Notes under the pieces: model-generated
What the model was told of the DNA's origin: nothing
Databases searched by the model: none
The model's input: the letters and a program-made list of their open reading frames with translations, nothing else
Position numbers and translations under genes: made by a program
Assembly: GCA_964006375.1 (NCBI GenBank)
Contig: OZ023268.1
Location: 87,171,358 to 87,235,357 of the forward strand
Length of the DNA stretch: 64,000 nucleotides
Direction: 5' to 3'
Source of the DNA: Tillus elongatus
Lineage: Eukaryota; Arthropoda; Insecta; Coleoptera; Cleridae
Shown here: one piece after another, positions 42,241 to 54,620 of the stretch
How positions within the stretch are numbered: the stretch's first letter is position 1
How the letters are laid out: each line of letters starts with the position of its first letter

Positions 42241-42605
42241 AAGAATTTACCAATATGCAACCAGAATACTGGTGATAGCTAATATCTACAATAAAAATTC
42301 AGTTTTTAGTTTTTCCGTAACAAACTTTGCGTAATGGGTATCTTATTCAATTTTAACATTTCCATAGTTTTGAATAAGAACGGGGTGTTTCTAAAATGAA
42401 ACCATAACTCGCCAACCATAGAGTTAGGTATAGAACATATCACATGAAAGTTGTTCAGAATGAACGCTAAGAAGTTTAATGTATACAGGCTGTGCTATTT
42501 ATAATACAAAAGTTGTTATAATTCCTGAGAGAACGAGAAACGTGACAACAATGGAAATATCAAATATTAATTAAGCATGTGGAAAACCATAGTAATACCT
42601 CACTG

Positions 42606-43490
<885 letters not shown>

Positions 43491-43499
43491 GTCAGTTGT

Positions 43500-44600
43500 T
43501 ACTGGTAATTCAGAAACATGGTTTATTTAACAGAAACGGCTAAAAAAACAATTCTGCAGATGGTTGGGTTACGGAGATAAAACACGATCAAAGATCGAAG
43601 TTGCTCGCCTATTTCAAGAGAAATGTTCTGAATTGGCACCTATATCCCTAGCGACAATTAGAAGAAGTAATTTCGCAAGCTTGGACATGTAAGGCAGATA
43701 CAGAAAACCTTCTAATGCACTGAGTAATGATACCAAATTGGATGTAATGATTGAGTTTGACGAAAATCAACTTATTTCGAGTCGACAAGTAGCCTCAGCA
43801 TTGGATGTTAGCCATTCATCGGTTGTTCAAATGTAAAAAAAAATAAATGGATCCTTATAAATTGATATGAACCAAGTGGCTAATGGAAGACCATTTTGAT
43901 AGAAGGGCGTAATTTTGTGTGAACAAATGATGAAAAGGTTAAATAACAAATGTTATCCAACTAAAACATGTTGTGTTTTCTGATGAGTGCAGTTTTACAC
44001 TTCATGCTAATCGTCAAAATTGTCGGTACTTGTCTAAAGGAAATCCACACTGGATGAGAGAACATACACAATACCGTGAACAGGCCAATTTTAAGACAGG
44101 AATAGTTGCAAACCGTGTCATTGGTTCCTTTTTCATTCACGGCAATTTAAATGGAGATAATTAGTAGCACTGCTTGAAAATAATATCGTGCCACCTTTGG
44201 CAAACTTATATCCTGATTGAGCAAACCCACACGTTTTAGCAAATGTGATATGGGGGAGAACCAACACATTACCAAATCAACATCCGGCAGTACCCCGACC
44301 TAATATTTCCAAGTCGGTGTAATGACCAAATAATGGAAGAATACTCAAGACTCGTACAAATAAAAACGTCAAATAGATTTAGCAAAACCCTATATGAAAA
44401 ATCGCAACCGTTACGAATGATATACATGGCCCCATTTGATTAAGAAATAATGCTGTTTTTTCACCACGATAACGCACCAGCACATTCGTCCGGAATTGTC
44501 GCGGCCAAATTGCACGAACTGAGAGTTTGGCAAATTGAATTTTTTGGAAGAGTTAAAGAAATATCAGAAACGTTGGAAAAAGTGTATCAAGCTAAAAAGA
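43500..44600 (+). pseudogene. Decayed mariner-type transposase
   Basis: Starts near MVYLTETAKKTILQMVG (about 43518). The middle segment (43973-44164) has HVVFSDECSFTLHANRQNCR with the first catalytic Asp and ends FFIHGNLNGDN. FHHDNAPAHSSGIVAA at about 44460-44500 carries the second Asp. Intervening stops and an unrelated insertion near 44230-44420 make it non-functional. Confidence 0.65.
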
Positions 44601-45109
44601 TAAAGTAAAAAATAATTGTTAAAAACTTGCGCCTTCATTCCGCGACACGGGTATTTTTTGACCGACCCTCGTACATTTGCTTTGTATGTGTCTTTCTAAG
44701 TAGGGGCGTATTATTGTTATTATTATATATTATATAGTATGTATATACTCGTACCTAAATAGAACTGTACATCAAAGTGGATGTTCAATTTAATTTTAAA
44801 TCTAACTATAAATTAATTGTCTAAACAGTTTCTCGTTACAGCTCACCTAGCATATTAAATCGAGTTAAATCAGCGGGTTAAATTGAACTGACATATCTCA
44901 TCTAAGTTACTAAATGCTTTTGATGTCACACCATATTGCATTTCTGATAGCGCGGTTAAATAATTAATTCACTCTAACCATCCAGTTGCCCTAGATGCAT
45001 TTAAAGTTTCAGAACGTTTTATTAACTGACAAATGGGACATGAAACTATTAAATTATTTAGAATATTGCTGGTCTAAGTTGCCAAAAACGGAGTCAATAA
45101 TAAAAAAAT

Positions 45110-45185
45110 TCGGAGCGCAGCAAGTGCGTTATGATAGCCAATTTTTATTAGATGCTGCAAGTTTGAATAACTCAATAACTAACCT
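45110..45185 (+). repeat. Dispersed repeat end signature
   Basis: GGAGCGCAGCAAGTGCGTTA and AGATGCTGCAAGTTTGAATA match the family end seen at 20452 and 59250. It runs straight into the 157-bp tandem array. Confidence 0.6.
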
Positions 45186-45813
45186 AAAAGTTGAATAGCA
45201 AGGTCTTTACAGGGGACACATAACTACCATATTTCATCAAAATTGCCGCCCCTTGCGTCGAACCAGATTGTAAAACCACAACCAATCTTCTTATTTAAAA
45301 CCAGCCGAATTACCTGGCACGTCAAGCGGGGTTTCATGCGGTAAAAGTTGAATAGCAAGGTCTTTACAGGGGAAACATAACTACCATATTTCATCAAAAT
45401 GGCCGCCTCTTGCGTCGAACCAGATTGTAAAACCACAACCGATCTTCTTCTTTAAAACCAGCCGAATTACCTGGCACGTCAAGCGGGGCTTCATGCGGTA
45501 AAAGTTGAATAGCAAGGTCTTTACAGGGGAAACATAACTACCATATTTCATCAAAATGGCCGCCCCTTGCGTCGAACCAAATTGTAAAACCACAACCGAT
45601 CTTCTTCTTTAAAGCCAGCCGAATTACCTGTCACGTCAAGCGGGGCTTCATGCGGTAAAAGTTGAATAGCAAAGTCTTTACAGGGGAAACGTAACTACCA
45701 TATTTCATCAAAATGGCCGCCCCTTGCGTCGAACCAGATTGTAAAACCACAACCGATCTTCTTCTTTAAAACCAGCCGAATTACCTGGCACGTCAAGCGG
45801 GGCTCCATGCGGT
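45186..45813. repeat. 157-bp tandem repeat, four copies
   Basis: Copies start at 45186, 45343, 45500 and 45657, each beginning AAAAGTTGAATAGCAA and ending CTTCATGCGGT. They differ by only a few substitutions, which implies recent amplification. Each contains AAAATGGCCGCCCCTTGCGT. The small minus-strand frames inside are echoes of the repeat. Confidence 0.97.
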
Positions 45814-45823
45814 CGCTTCCTAC

Positions 45824-47776
45824 TCATATGTGCATTCTAACAGCCGAATGAGTATCCCAGCTTTGCTTTATCAGGTCGGAGCTTCCTTCAAGTGAGGCTG
45901 TTACGTTGTACTGGTTTCTGTCTTCCAATTCCTCGTGTCCTGGCAAAATTCCCGCAGGCCTTAATTTTCTCCTCGGCATCAGCTCCGTACCAACAAATGT
46001 ATTTACACCTTTTTCTAGGTTTGTTTCATATATAGATGGCTTATATACGCTTCGTCTTGTGTTTCTCTGAATAAGTGGATCGTCTTTTTCTCTCTCAGCT
46101 TTCACACTTGCATTGCAGACGTTAACGTTGCTACTTTCTTCCACGGTGATTTTCCGTGCTACCAGGCTACTGCCAGTCGATATTGTTATTTCATCACTGC
46201 CGATAGTCAGGATGTTAGTGCCAAGATCAAGTTTATAGCACTGATCTTGGAGAATGCCCAAGCCAGTTATAATCGGGTCTGATATGGCGGTGATTATTGC
46301 TCTCTGCTTTGCATTTCATGTCCCAATTTGCCGCTAGACGTCAGTTTCGCAAATACGTGGATTCGATCAGCAGTGGCTACATTTACTCTGTCTGGCTCAC
46401 CTACTCGCCAACTTGATACCATGTCGCGACAAATAATCGTCCTAGGTGCGCTAGTGTAGACGACCATCTGGGTCTTGTTGCCGCTTACGTTTCCATCTGC
46501 GACGAGAACGCTGCCAGAATCGCAGACCTGAGGAACGATTACCGGCCTTAGTTTCACTTTCTCCCTTGTCTGCGATCTTAGAGTCCAACATTCGCCTTGT
46601 ATATGTCCCACCTTGCCGCAGCTCTAGCAATGCAAGGCATTTGCACGGTGAGCCTTTATTGGGTGATCATAAGACGTAGACTTGTTCTAATATATTCTCT
46701 AGTAGCTGGATGACCTTGGATGAATCTGTTTTATTTTCTTCTCGGACTTGGAGACTGCGAACTTTCAAACAACTTTTTGACGCTTGCTTTATGTCTTCAA
46801 GCTCCAAGGAATGTGCCAAAGCATCGTCCAAGTTTTTGTCTCTTGCCATCCTCGGGGTCTGTTGGATGTCGGTATTCCCGATGCCGCCAATGAAGGTTTG
46901 CAGCGACAGCTAGTTCACAAATTCTAACGGAGGCATGGGATATGCTACTCATGTCAGTTTGACAACGTCGGCGTGGAGATGTTGGAGACGCTTGCCCGAC
47001 TTCTGAAAACGATTTTTCAGCTGGATTCGATAAAGCTGTTATAAATGCTGGTCACCTCATTTCTAATGCTGTCAAAACTGAACTCTTCTTTCCTGGCAAT
47101 ATCTTGGAGCACACCTAGGGCATCTCCTCTGAGAGCTACAATCAACGAAGTAGCTTTCTCTCTCTCGCCCCAACCACTTGCTGCAGCAGCGGCTTCGAAC
47201 TGGCGTAGATAAATACCCCACTGGATTGAGCCGTCAAATGTGGGGATCTTAATTCCTAAGACGGGGATTCTTTAAGTCTGATGTTTTCTTTGGTTAGGGT
47301 ATCATACTTCTTTTCTAGTAATTCAATTTTCTGCTGTACTTCCGCTTGTACCTCTCGCCCACTCGTCACCTTGTCATCTATATCGTCGCTGATACCCCTT
47401 ACTCGACTTTCTACTTGTTGGAAGATGTCGTCTTTTACTTGCTTCATACGTATGTCCACACATGAAGTATAATTTTCTATTCTGCTGGCCTACTCTTGTA
47501 GAATTTTATTTGCTTCTTCATCGCTTTGTCTGGCTTCTTCATTTATTTTCAGAATTCTTTATCCCTTTTGTTAATTGCTGCTTTCCCTCCATCGTGTCTT
47601 TTATTTGCTTCCTCATTTCTTTTTCTTGCTTGTTCTTTCATTTCTTGAATTAATTCAAATAGCTGAATGTCCATATTGGCTGCTGCACTACGTGTCTTGG
47701 GCATAGACGTACTTACAGCTGGTACATAGTTGGTTCCGTCCCAAAAATATGACCAGTGATAGGCTACTTCTGACAC
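45824..47776 (-). pseudogene. Ty3/gypsy gag-protease remnant
   Basis: Minus-strand frames from 47776 leftward: a charged coiled-coil N-terminus (MKEQARKRNEEANKRHDGGK), a second coiled coil (MDIRMKQVKDDIFQQVESRV), gag-like sequence, a damaged zinc-knuckle region near 46600 (GHIQGECW), then a retropepsin-like domain ending in LGILQDQCYKLDLGTNILTI. In Ty3/gypsy proteases the ILG-D(F/I)L...D.....L.IG end is typical. Frameshifts separate the parts. Reverse transcriptase and beyond are absent because the 157-bp array replaces them. Confidence 0.6.
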
Positions 47777-47854
47777 TAAAGTTCCAGATATTTCAGAATT
47801 TTACGTTGCTCATTAAATAATCTGGAAAATATCTTCTTTAGCAGCTTGAAAATT

Positions 47855-47869
47855 CCACTTCTGACACCA
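47855..47869 (-). other. Primer binding site of the gypsy remnant
   Basis: On the minus strand TGGTGTCAGAAGTGG immediately follows the LTR. It is complementary to a tRNA 3' end including CCA, probably tRNA-Leu. This fixes the retroelement's orientation. Confidence 0.65.
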
Positions 47870-48261
47870 GTTATTACGTTTTTCGGGGTTTTGTATTTGT
47901 TGACTTACAAAACACAGCTCTTCAAACTAGTAATTTATTATAACCAACCATTCTCTTACCATAAACATACCAACCCAAATATTCCTCTATTACAAATATC
48001 CATAGAACTAGATTTTACTATTCGCCTTCTCTGATCACTTAATCTGCACCCCCACGAACTCACAACAGACTGACTCACTCTGCGGCTCGCCTATTTATAC
48101 TGCCCATGGAGATTCTAGACCTTTCTACATTGTTCCGTTCTGGTTCCGTCTAGAAATATAATTTCAGAGAGTTTGCTGTTACCAACACATTTTACAAGAT
48201 GGCTGTGACCATAGAAGTAACAGAGTTCATAATATTAACTCTCATAGAGACGGGTGTGACA
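47870..48261 (-). repeat. 5' LTR of the gypsy remnant
   Basis: On the minus strand it begins TGTCACACCCGTCTC, a common start for Ty3/gypsy LTRs, and ends at the primer binding site, about 390 bp. No second LTR is visible in the window, so boundaries are inferred from motifs. Confidence 0.55.
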
Positions 48262-48879
48262 ATAGTAACCCAGGACTAACGTTTTTAATAAGTAAATTTT
48301 CACTAACCATTATTTTAATAAAACGCTTTAAAGAGAGTGTTAAAAGATTACTTTGTCTGTTTCTTTATTGTTTACGGTATCTTACAAATATTCTTATTTT
48401 TTAATTGATCCTTGAGCAACGTTGGGAATATATTTAGAATAATAATAACTTAAATCAATCAAAAATTGTTTTCATTAAAAATTGTTTGACTATTGCTCAG
48501 TTTTACAAATCTCGATTAAATATTTAACGGGCGGTTAATTATTAATTGCTTTAGATAACTAATCAGAGAGTATGATTTATGTTTTTATCATGACAGCCAA
48601 ATATTTTAAAGCTGTGATTGGTTATATTAAGCAATTATTGACTAAGCGGCCATTAAATATTTAATAGAGCTTTGTGCAACTGGGCACCAGACATACTTGT
48701 TAACAACCAGCTATTTTTTTTTTATGGAAACTCATGATTTTTTGTTTGAAATCTACGATTAATTCAGCGTATAGAGGCATCAAATTTTAGTGGAGTTGGA
48801 TAGAAAAAAATCTGATGAAAAAACAATTAGCTCTTTATTGTTGCCTATCTAGTGATAAAACTACGATTGTCGGTAGAGC
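48262..48879. other. No gene seen
   Basis: AT-rich spacer. Confidence 0.4.
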
Positions 48880-49117
48880 CTAGGGGGTTCAGTGGTAAGA
48901 ACGTGTGCCTCTGAACCGATCCCAGGGTACTCCTTTCACTTTTTCAGTACATACTGTACAATTAACATCAACCGAGCTTGTGGCATTGTATTTGATCAAG
49001 TTGAATATCTACACGTTCCCCCCTTCCGTGGGTGCGTAAAGCCGTCGGTTTCGTGTCCATGCGATGTTGGGCATGTTAAAGATCCTATTATTACATAAAT
49101 GCAGGGGTTCGGCAAAT
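48880..49117 (+). mobile_element. tRNA-derived SINE, copy 2 (3' truncated)
   Basis: The head GGGTTCAGTGGTAAGAACG and the body match the SINE at 56660, but the sequence stops at GGGGTTCGGCAAA, where Penelope-like sequence begins. No target duplication or A-rich tail is visible. Confidence 0.8.
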
Positions 49118-49223
49118 TTGCAGGGTAAATTTTATAGAATCAAATTTATTGGATAATCTGGCAATAAAATCTTCTATCCTGCATATGTTTGTGTTAAACA
49201 CTGCGAAAATATCATCCACACAA
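49118..49223 (-). repeat. Inverted partial duplication of the PLE reverse transcriptase
   Basis: Reverse complement of about 49554-49660, about 95% identical, including the VDDIFAVFNTN catalytic region. It forms a head-to-head rearrangement at the 5' boundary of the element. Confidence 0.85.
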
Positions 49224-49800
49224 TTTAAATTGACTGAAGGCGAGGTTTTAATTTCATTCGATGTAACCTCATCGTTTCCTAGCGTTCCCACGAAGCAAAC
49301 TTTAAAGTACTTAGAGCAGTTGTTAAAAATGAATAACATAAATGAAAATGTCTGCAAAGAATATTTAACTTTAACAAGCCTTTGTATCAAACAAAAAATA
49401 TTTTTTAGTTCAACAATGAATTTTTTAAACAAACCCAAGGTAAGGGAATTGGCAATCCGCTATCGCCATTTATTGCAGACCTTTTCATGAGCAGATTTGA
49501 AACAAACCTTGAAAGTAAAAGTAGCTATTTTCCTAGAGTGTGGTTTCGTTACGTGGATGATATTTTCGCAGTGTTTAACACAAACATTTGCAGGATAGAA
49601 GATGTTATTGCCAGATTACACAATAAATTTGATTCTATAAAATTTACGCACAAATTAGAAATTAATAATAAACTACCCTTTATAGGTATACTAGTTATCA
49701 AGAATAAAGATACTTTAGAATTCGATGTCTATAGAAAGGAAACCACCACTATAAGTTACATTCCGAACGACTCACATCATACGTACGCACAAAAATGTCC
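49224..49800 (+). pseudogene. PLE reverse transcriptase
   Basis: The first frame carries motif A (VLISFDVTSSFPSVPTKQTL). After a frameshift near 49440 a PLE-type motif region (GNPLSPFIADLFMSRFE) and the catalytic WFRYVDDIFAVF follow, then KLPFIGILVI and a DVYRKETTT strand, the usual order for Penelope enzymes. The N-terminal part is missing. Confidence 0.82.
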
Positions 49801-50064
49801 AGTGTGATTTTTTAGTAAATCGGTTAATTAATTTTCCTTAAAAAAAGTATATAGATTAAAGAAATAAATCATATTAAGAACGTGGCCGAATATAACGGAT
49901 ACACTGCTTGCTTGATGGAAAAATAAATCAACAAACAGAAAACAAAGAAAATGTTGACGGAATGAACAACGTTTAAAAGAGAGAAATCCGAAATAAACTT
50001 TGTTTGCTTACCATTTGGACTTCGAATCACGAGGGGTCTAGATAGCATTTTTTTAAAAGTCAAC

Positions 50065-50375
50065 TTGCAGCTAACATTTTCGACAATAAATACCTTGGAA
50101 AACTTGCTGGGTAACCCAAAAGACAAGGATAACACGGACAAAATGTCGGAAATTTATGAAATAAGTTGTAAAGATTGTAATCTTAAGTACGTCGGACAAA
50201 CAAAAAGATCGATTGGAGTTAGATTCAAAGAACACTTAGCCCAATTACGTTACGGTACTATAGATAGATCTACTGTCGCCCGACATATTTGGGATAATAA
50301 TCATCACGTTAATGAAAATAATCTGAAATTAATAAAAAATGTTAGACAATCAAGACAGCTAAACTCCTTCGAAAG

Positions 50376-50446
<71 letters not shown>

Positions 50447-50529
50447 CGAAATATAGTTACAACAAAAATTGTATAAACGTGGCACCACCGCCGATTACGA
50501 GTCACCTGATCGATTTCTTCGTTAAATAA
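50065..50529 (+). pseudogene. PLE GIY-YIG endonuclease domain
   Basis: Shows YEISCKDCNLKYVGQTKRSI (the GIY-YIG strand pair, here YEI...YVG), RFKEHLAQLRYG, a VARHIWDNNH segment with conserved His, and a final helix NVRQSRQLNSFESI. A (TA)n array at 50379-50444 then adds about 22 Tyr-Ile codons in frame, after which the frame ends at VK. The domain would nick DNA for target-primed insertion. Confidence 0.82.
50379..50444. repeat. (TA)n microsatellite inside the PLE frame
   Basis: Pure TA array interrupting the 3' part of the GIY-YIG ORF without shifting its frame. Confidence 0.95.
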
Positions 50530-50811
50530 AAATTCCCACGTTTTAACACGTCCTAGAGATAACATGATAATACAGATAGTTCCGACAAAACAAACTATCC
50601 TAATTTAGGTGTCGTTGAACCTTTCCAAAATTACTAAAGATGGACACATTTTAGATAAGTTAGTACAGACAGTGCAGACCTCGTCCCGCGATAAAAATAG
50701 AATACACTGCAAAATTTGCCTGCGTTTATTTTCCCATCTCAGTTCGGTCCCTTTACCTAAGATCCGGTATATAAGGTGATGTTAGTTTTTAAAATAGTTA
50801 GAATTTTTCAT

Positions 50812-50854
50812 CCTTTGATGACGCTAACTTGGTTAGTGAAACTATCGTCAGGTC
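50812..50854 (+). ncRNA. Hammerhead-like motif downstream of the PLE
   Basis: CCU (50812-50814) pairs with AGG (50850-50852) as helix I. The core is UUGAUGA (50815-50821) instead of CUGAUGA. Helix II GCUAAC/GUUAGU has a UUG loop. Then come GAA (50838-50840), a 2-bp helix III closing UAUC, and the cleavage triplet GUC (50847-50849). Only the first core position deviates, so this copy is probably inactive or weak. Confidence 0.6.
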
Positions 50855-50869
50855 TTTTTTAAAATGTGT

Positions 50870-52526
50870 TGTGGTGATTTGGGTTTCCCAAAGTGTACTT
50901 GCCAGTACTCATCACAGGTTCCAATCTTCACTTAGTTCACTTACTGAGTTAAAAAACCATTAAAATGAATCGCAGAAAAATCAGGGATTAGTTCATCATA
51001 ATGAATTGTTATATAAAATGTGGCTCACAGAGACAATAACACAAGTTAGATAAAGTAACCATTTCAGCTGACATTTTTATTGGTAATATTAGTAAATTTT
51101 TATTAGGAAAATTCACTAACAGAATTTGTGTTAAGGAAAATTGTTTGTTTATGGAAAAACCGTTTCGATTAGGTTGACTAAAACGAAATCATCCAGGCGA
51201 TTAACATGGAAAAATACCTGCCACGTTTATAATTTGGCAGGTTCATTCCTTTTCTAAACATAAATAATTTTTTTCTGGAAATCAATGTCCGGAGCATTTG
51301 TTATGCAAGTTTCTTTTAAAGAGACTAACAGTACCTAGATTTACCAAATTTTAATTTTTTAGCGTCATAGATAATTGAATTTTGGGCATTCAAAGTTTTT
51401 TGCTCAAATGGGCGCCGTGCGTCTAATTTTTCTTAGAAAAAAATTTAAAGAAAATTTTGAAAACGCAATATTTTTTGAAATATTGAAGTGTTTTGAATGA
51501 AAATTTGCACATATATAGGAGACGTTACAATATAGCTGTTAACCAATTTTCAAATTAAATGGCATACGAGGACAGGAGTTAATAAAAAATCAAAATTATA
51601 AATGAATAAACAGTCTAAGATATCAGTTCAAATTTGATACAGCATTTTCCACCTTCAATGTTGATAAGGATGATTAGACTGTGAATGCGTCATTTTCAGT
51701 AGATAATTCAAATAGAAACAGTCACCTGACAATTTAATATAAAGGAGCCGGGTTGTCAGATTTAATAAAATTTCATTTGAATCTTAAAGTCTAAAACATA
51801 TACTAATAACACATATTGGTACTTATTCGTGACAAATAAAAGTTCGTCAAAACATTAATCCATCCAATAAATGTGGCTTAATATTAATAAATGTTGAGTT
51901 ACCAATAATTTCTCATTCGAAATATCATTAATTCTAATTTACTTAATCTGACACCGCTGCATGGTAGGCCAACTGTCATCGCGAAACGGGAGCCGCCGAC
52001 TGCCGACGCCGAAACGCGAGACACTCAACGTGTTTTTACGTTTATTAAAACTGAAATGTTTTGTTATACCTATTACAGAATATACCAAATATAAGTTTCA
52101 CATCAATGAAATGGTTTAAAACTATAAGTTAAGTACTAATTTCCGATGCTTCAGCGCCAGTAGCATTATAATCCATAATCCAGAAATATATTAAGTTTTA
52201 TATATGACCTAACCTCAAAACATTCGAAGATTCGTTATTATTGTTTATGGTTTTATTTTGCAAAGCATCCTTTCCTTACATGAAGTGTTAGCGACTAGCC
52301 ACGTTTGTTGTTAGAAAGCACTTTATTATTATATCTCTACATATTATGTTAGAGTTGTTATTAAAAAGTGTTCTTTTGATTTGGTTCTAAATTTTCTGAC
52401 ACAATTGTTGAGCAAATGTAAGTAGCACATGCTTATCCTTATTTGTGTTCTTCAATATTTTTAATAACCTGGCAAGTGAAACAAATACTAGCTTATACTT
52501 ATTGGTTCCAGTATCACAAAAATTTC
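50870..52526. other. No gene; one dispersed-repeat fragment
   Basis: 51080-51300 (TTGACTAAAACGAAATCATC, AAAAATACCTGCCACG) is a diverged copy of the fold-back repeat at 52527-53483. The remainder is AT-rich with no recognisable gene. Confidence 0.5.
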
Positions 52527-53483
52527 GGGACGCAGCAAGTGCGTTATACTAGTGATTTTTTATAAGAATTGTACACTGTTAGTAAGATATACTATTAAAA
52601 CTAGTTATTTAAATTTAAATGGACCTTTGAGATCAGTTTAAGAGTCCTAGTTAGCGATTATTTAAAAAAAAGTTTTACATGGGGCTACTAAATTCAAATT
52701 TGGTCTTAAGTATAATATGTAAATACTGCAAGTGTCTTTAAAAAATTGTGTTACAAATTTCATTAAAGTTACAAAAGTTTTTTTGAAAATAATTAATTAT
52801 TTACAAAGGCAATGCACCTGTCACATTATAAATATGACAGGTATTTTTCCTTGTCAATTGTTTGGATGGTTTTGTTTTAGTCAACCCATCCAGTTTTTGC
52901 AAACAATAAACAAAAAAAAAGGTTTTTTAATACAAAACGAAGCTCAATATATTATTTTTATTTAATATACTGCCCACGTGCGTTTACATAGGTGTTACTA
53001 AGGTTCAAGATTAAAGTTTCTGGCTTAATGCGAAATTTATTGAGCTATCGGATTTGAAATATTTTTACGATAATTTTCTACCATAACATAAAAAAAACCT
53101 TTTTTGTTGTTTATTGTTTGCAAAAACTGATGGGTTGACTAAAACAAAACCATCCAAGCAATTAATATGGAAAAATACCTGTCATATTTATAATTCGACA
53201 GGTACATTCCATTTGTAAATCATTAATTTTTTCTGAAACACGTTTGTAACTTTAATGAAATTTGTAACACAATTTTTTTAAAGGCACTTGCAGTACTTAC
53301 ATATTATATCTAAGACCAAATTTTAATTTAGTAGCTCCATATAAAATATAATTTTTTTCAAATAATCGCTAAAACCGATGTCCAAGTTCCACTTAAATTT
53401 AAAGAATTTGTTTTAATAATATATCTGACTAATAGTGTACAATTCTTATGAAAATTCACTACCATAACGTACTTGCTGCGTCT
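52527..53483. mobile_element. Fold-back (MITE-like) element
   Basis: Arms of roughly 380 bp (52527-52915 and about 53090-53483) are inverted copies. The ends read GGACGCAGCAAGTGCGTTAT-type sequence on both sides. The arms contain an internal hairpin near ACCTGTCA...TGACAGGT. There is no coding capacity. The same terminal motif begins or ends many other repeats in the window, so this appears to be the most complete copy of the family. Confidence 0.75.
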
Positions 53484-54269
53484 ATTATTTTACTATTATA
53501 ATAATAGTAACTAATATTATTACATTGATCATTACATAACTATATAAATACTACATACTTTATACAAGCCATTTAGAAAATTTAAATTTTGAGGCTACTG
53601 GTAAAAACTATTTTCATGGGGTTGGAGATTTTCTTATACAGCTTTTAGAAAAATGAATAAAGACAATAGATCTTTAAAAGTAAATAAAATTAGTCCACCG
53701 CTTCATAACCTGGAATAACACATCGCGTATGAACTGCCATTAAATCCTTTCAATATCACGATATTAGAGTTCAGTCCATGTAGATAAGTGAATTTTCACT
53801 AATGGTGCTTTTAGCTGAGTTGCATCCAAATGCAATATTCACCGGGGAATGGCCTGTAATCGACATAAACTACGATACGTACTCTATGTTTTACTCTATG
53901 AAATTGGAACATTGACCCGTAACCTCAACGGTTGTATTGCTTCATTGTACAGACGGAGTATTGATTTAGCTCATCATCCCAATTTAGTATTAATTGACAA
54001 GTGGAAAGGTCCTTCGTTCTCCTAACAGGCAGGGTGTCACACAGCTATGGCTTCGCTTTATTAATTTTACATTAGTTAGCGCTTTCTATGGTATCTGCAA
54101 TATTCTAGATGTTGTGATCACGATAAGACAATAGTGATTCTAATTTGTCTAATGAAGCCAAAATATATAATATGTAGCTTGTTGGTTTCCTTTTAATTTA
54201 TATTCTTCTCAGTTATTTGTAGTCATGTAGCATCTACAAAACTTTTAATGAAATTATTGCACCATGCCA
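53484..54269. other. No gene seen
   Basis: AT-rich spacer. Confidence 0.4.
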
Positions 54270-54620
54270 TTTTAGTGAATTTCCTTACAAAAATTCACTA
54301 ATGAGGAAACCGCGACTTTTAAATTTTGAAAAAATTTCTTCAAATGAGCGGCCCCTAGAGCACATATCCGGTTATCACCCCGATAACTCAAAAAATAATA
54401 GGCCCATTTAAATAAAATCTGGTGAGTGCCTTACTTTTGCATGTGGCTTGGATAAGTTCGTTAGGCAGAAAAATCGGCCAGGTTTTTCCCAGAAATTTTA
54501 TTATCTCCGGAAATAACAAAGTTGTGGAAACCAAATTTGGTATTCAGTTTTATATCATAAAAAGTCTGGACACAGCAAGTGCGTTATGGTAGCGAATTTT
54601 CTTTAAAATGTTTTTAATAG
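54270..54620. repeat. Dispersed repeat, copy with terminal hairpin
   Basis: Starts with the hairpin GTGAATTTCC...AAAATTCAC (54273-54300), then GCGGCCCCTAGAGCACATAT, a CCCGATAACTCAAAAAATAA stretch and the closing signature GGACACAGCAAGTGCGTTAT at 54552. Same family as 20.4 and 59.2 kb, here without a TA array. Confidence 0.65.

Larger units (their letters stand above)
38094..42605 (-). mobile_element. Mariner-type element D, interrupted by element C
   Basis: The right inverted repeat (42340-42605, ending in CACTG and TA) matches 40732-40990 and, across the nested element C, the short stretch CACTGAA at 38094-38100. So D's left end was split by C at a TA dinucleotide. Between about 41000 and 42240 the minus strand holds a decayed transposase. 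Confidence 0.7.
49118..50560 (+). mobile_element. Penelope-like element (PLE)
   Basis: Contains an inverted partial reverse transcriptase segment (49118-49223), a reverse transcriptase in two frames (49224-49807) and a GIY-YIG endonuclease (50065-50550). This combination, with no LTR-type integrase, is specific for Penelope-like retroelements. A hammerhead-like motif follows at 50812-50854, as expected for their terminal repeats. A (TA)n array interrupts the endonuclease frame. Confidence 0.85.

Noticed and set aside
45224..45593. Repeated 70-residue minus-strand ORFs
   Set aside because: They are the same reading of successive units of the 157-bp tandem repeat.
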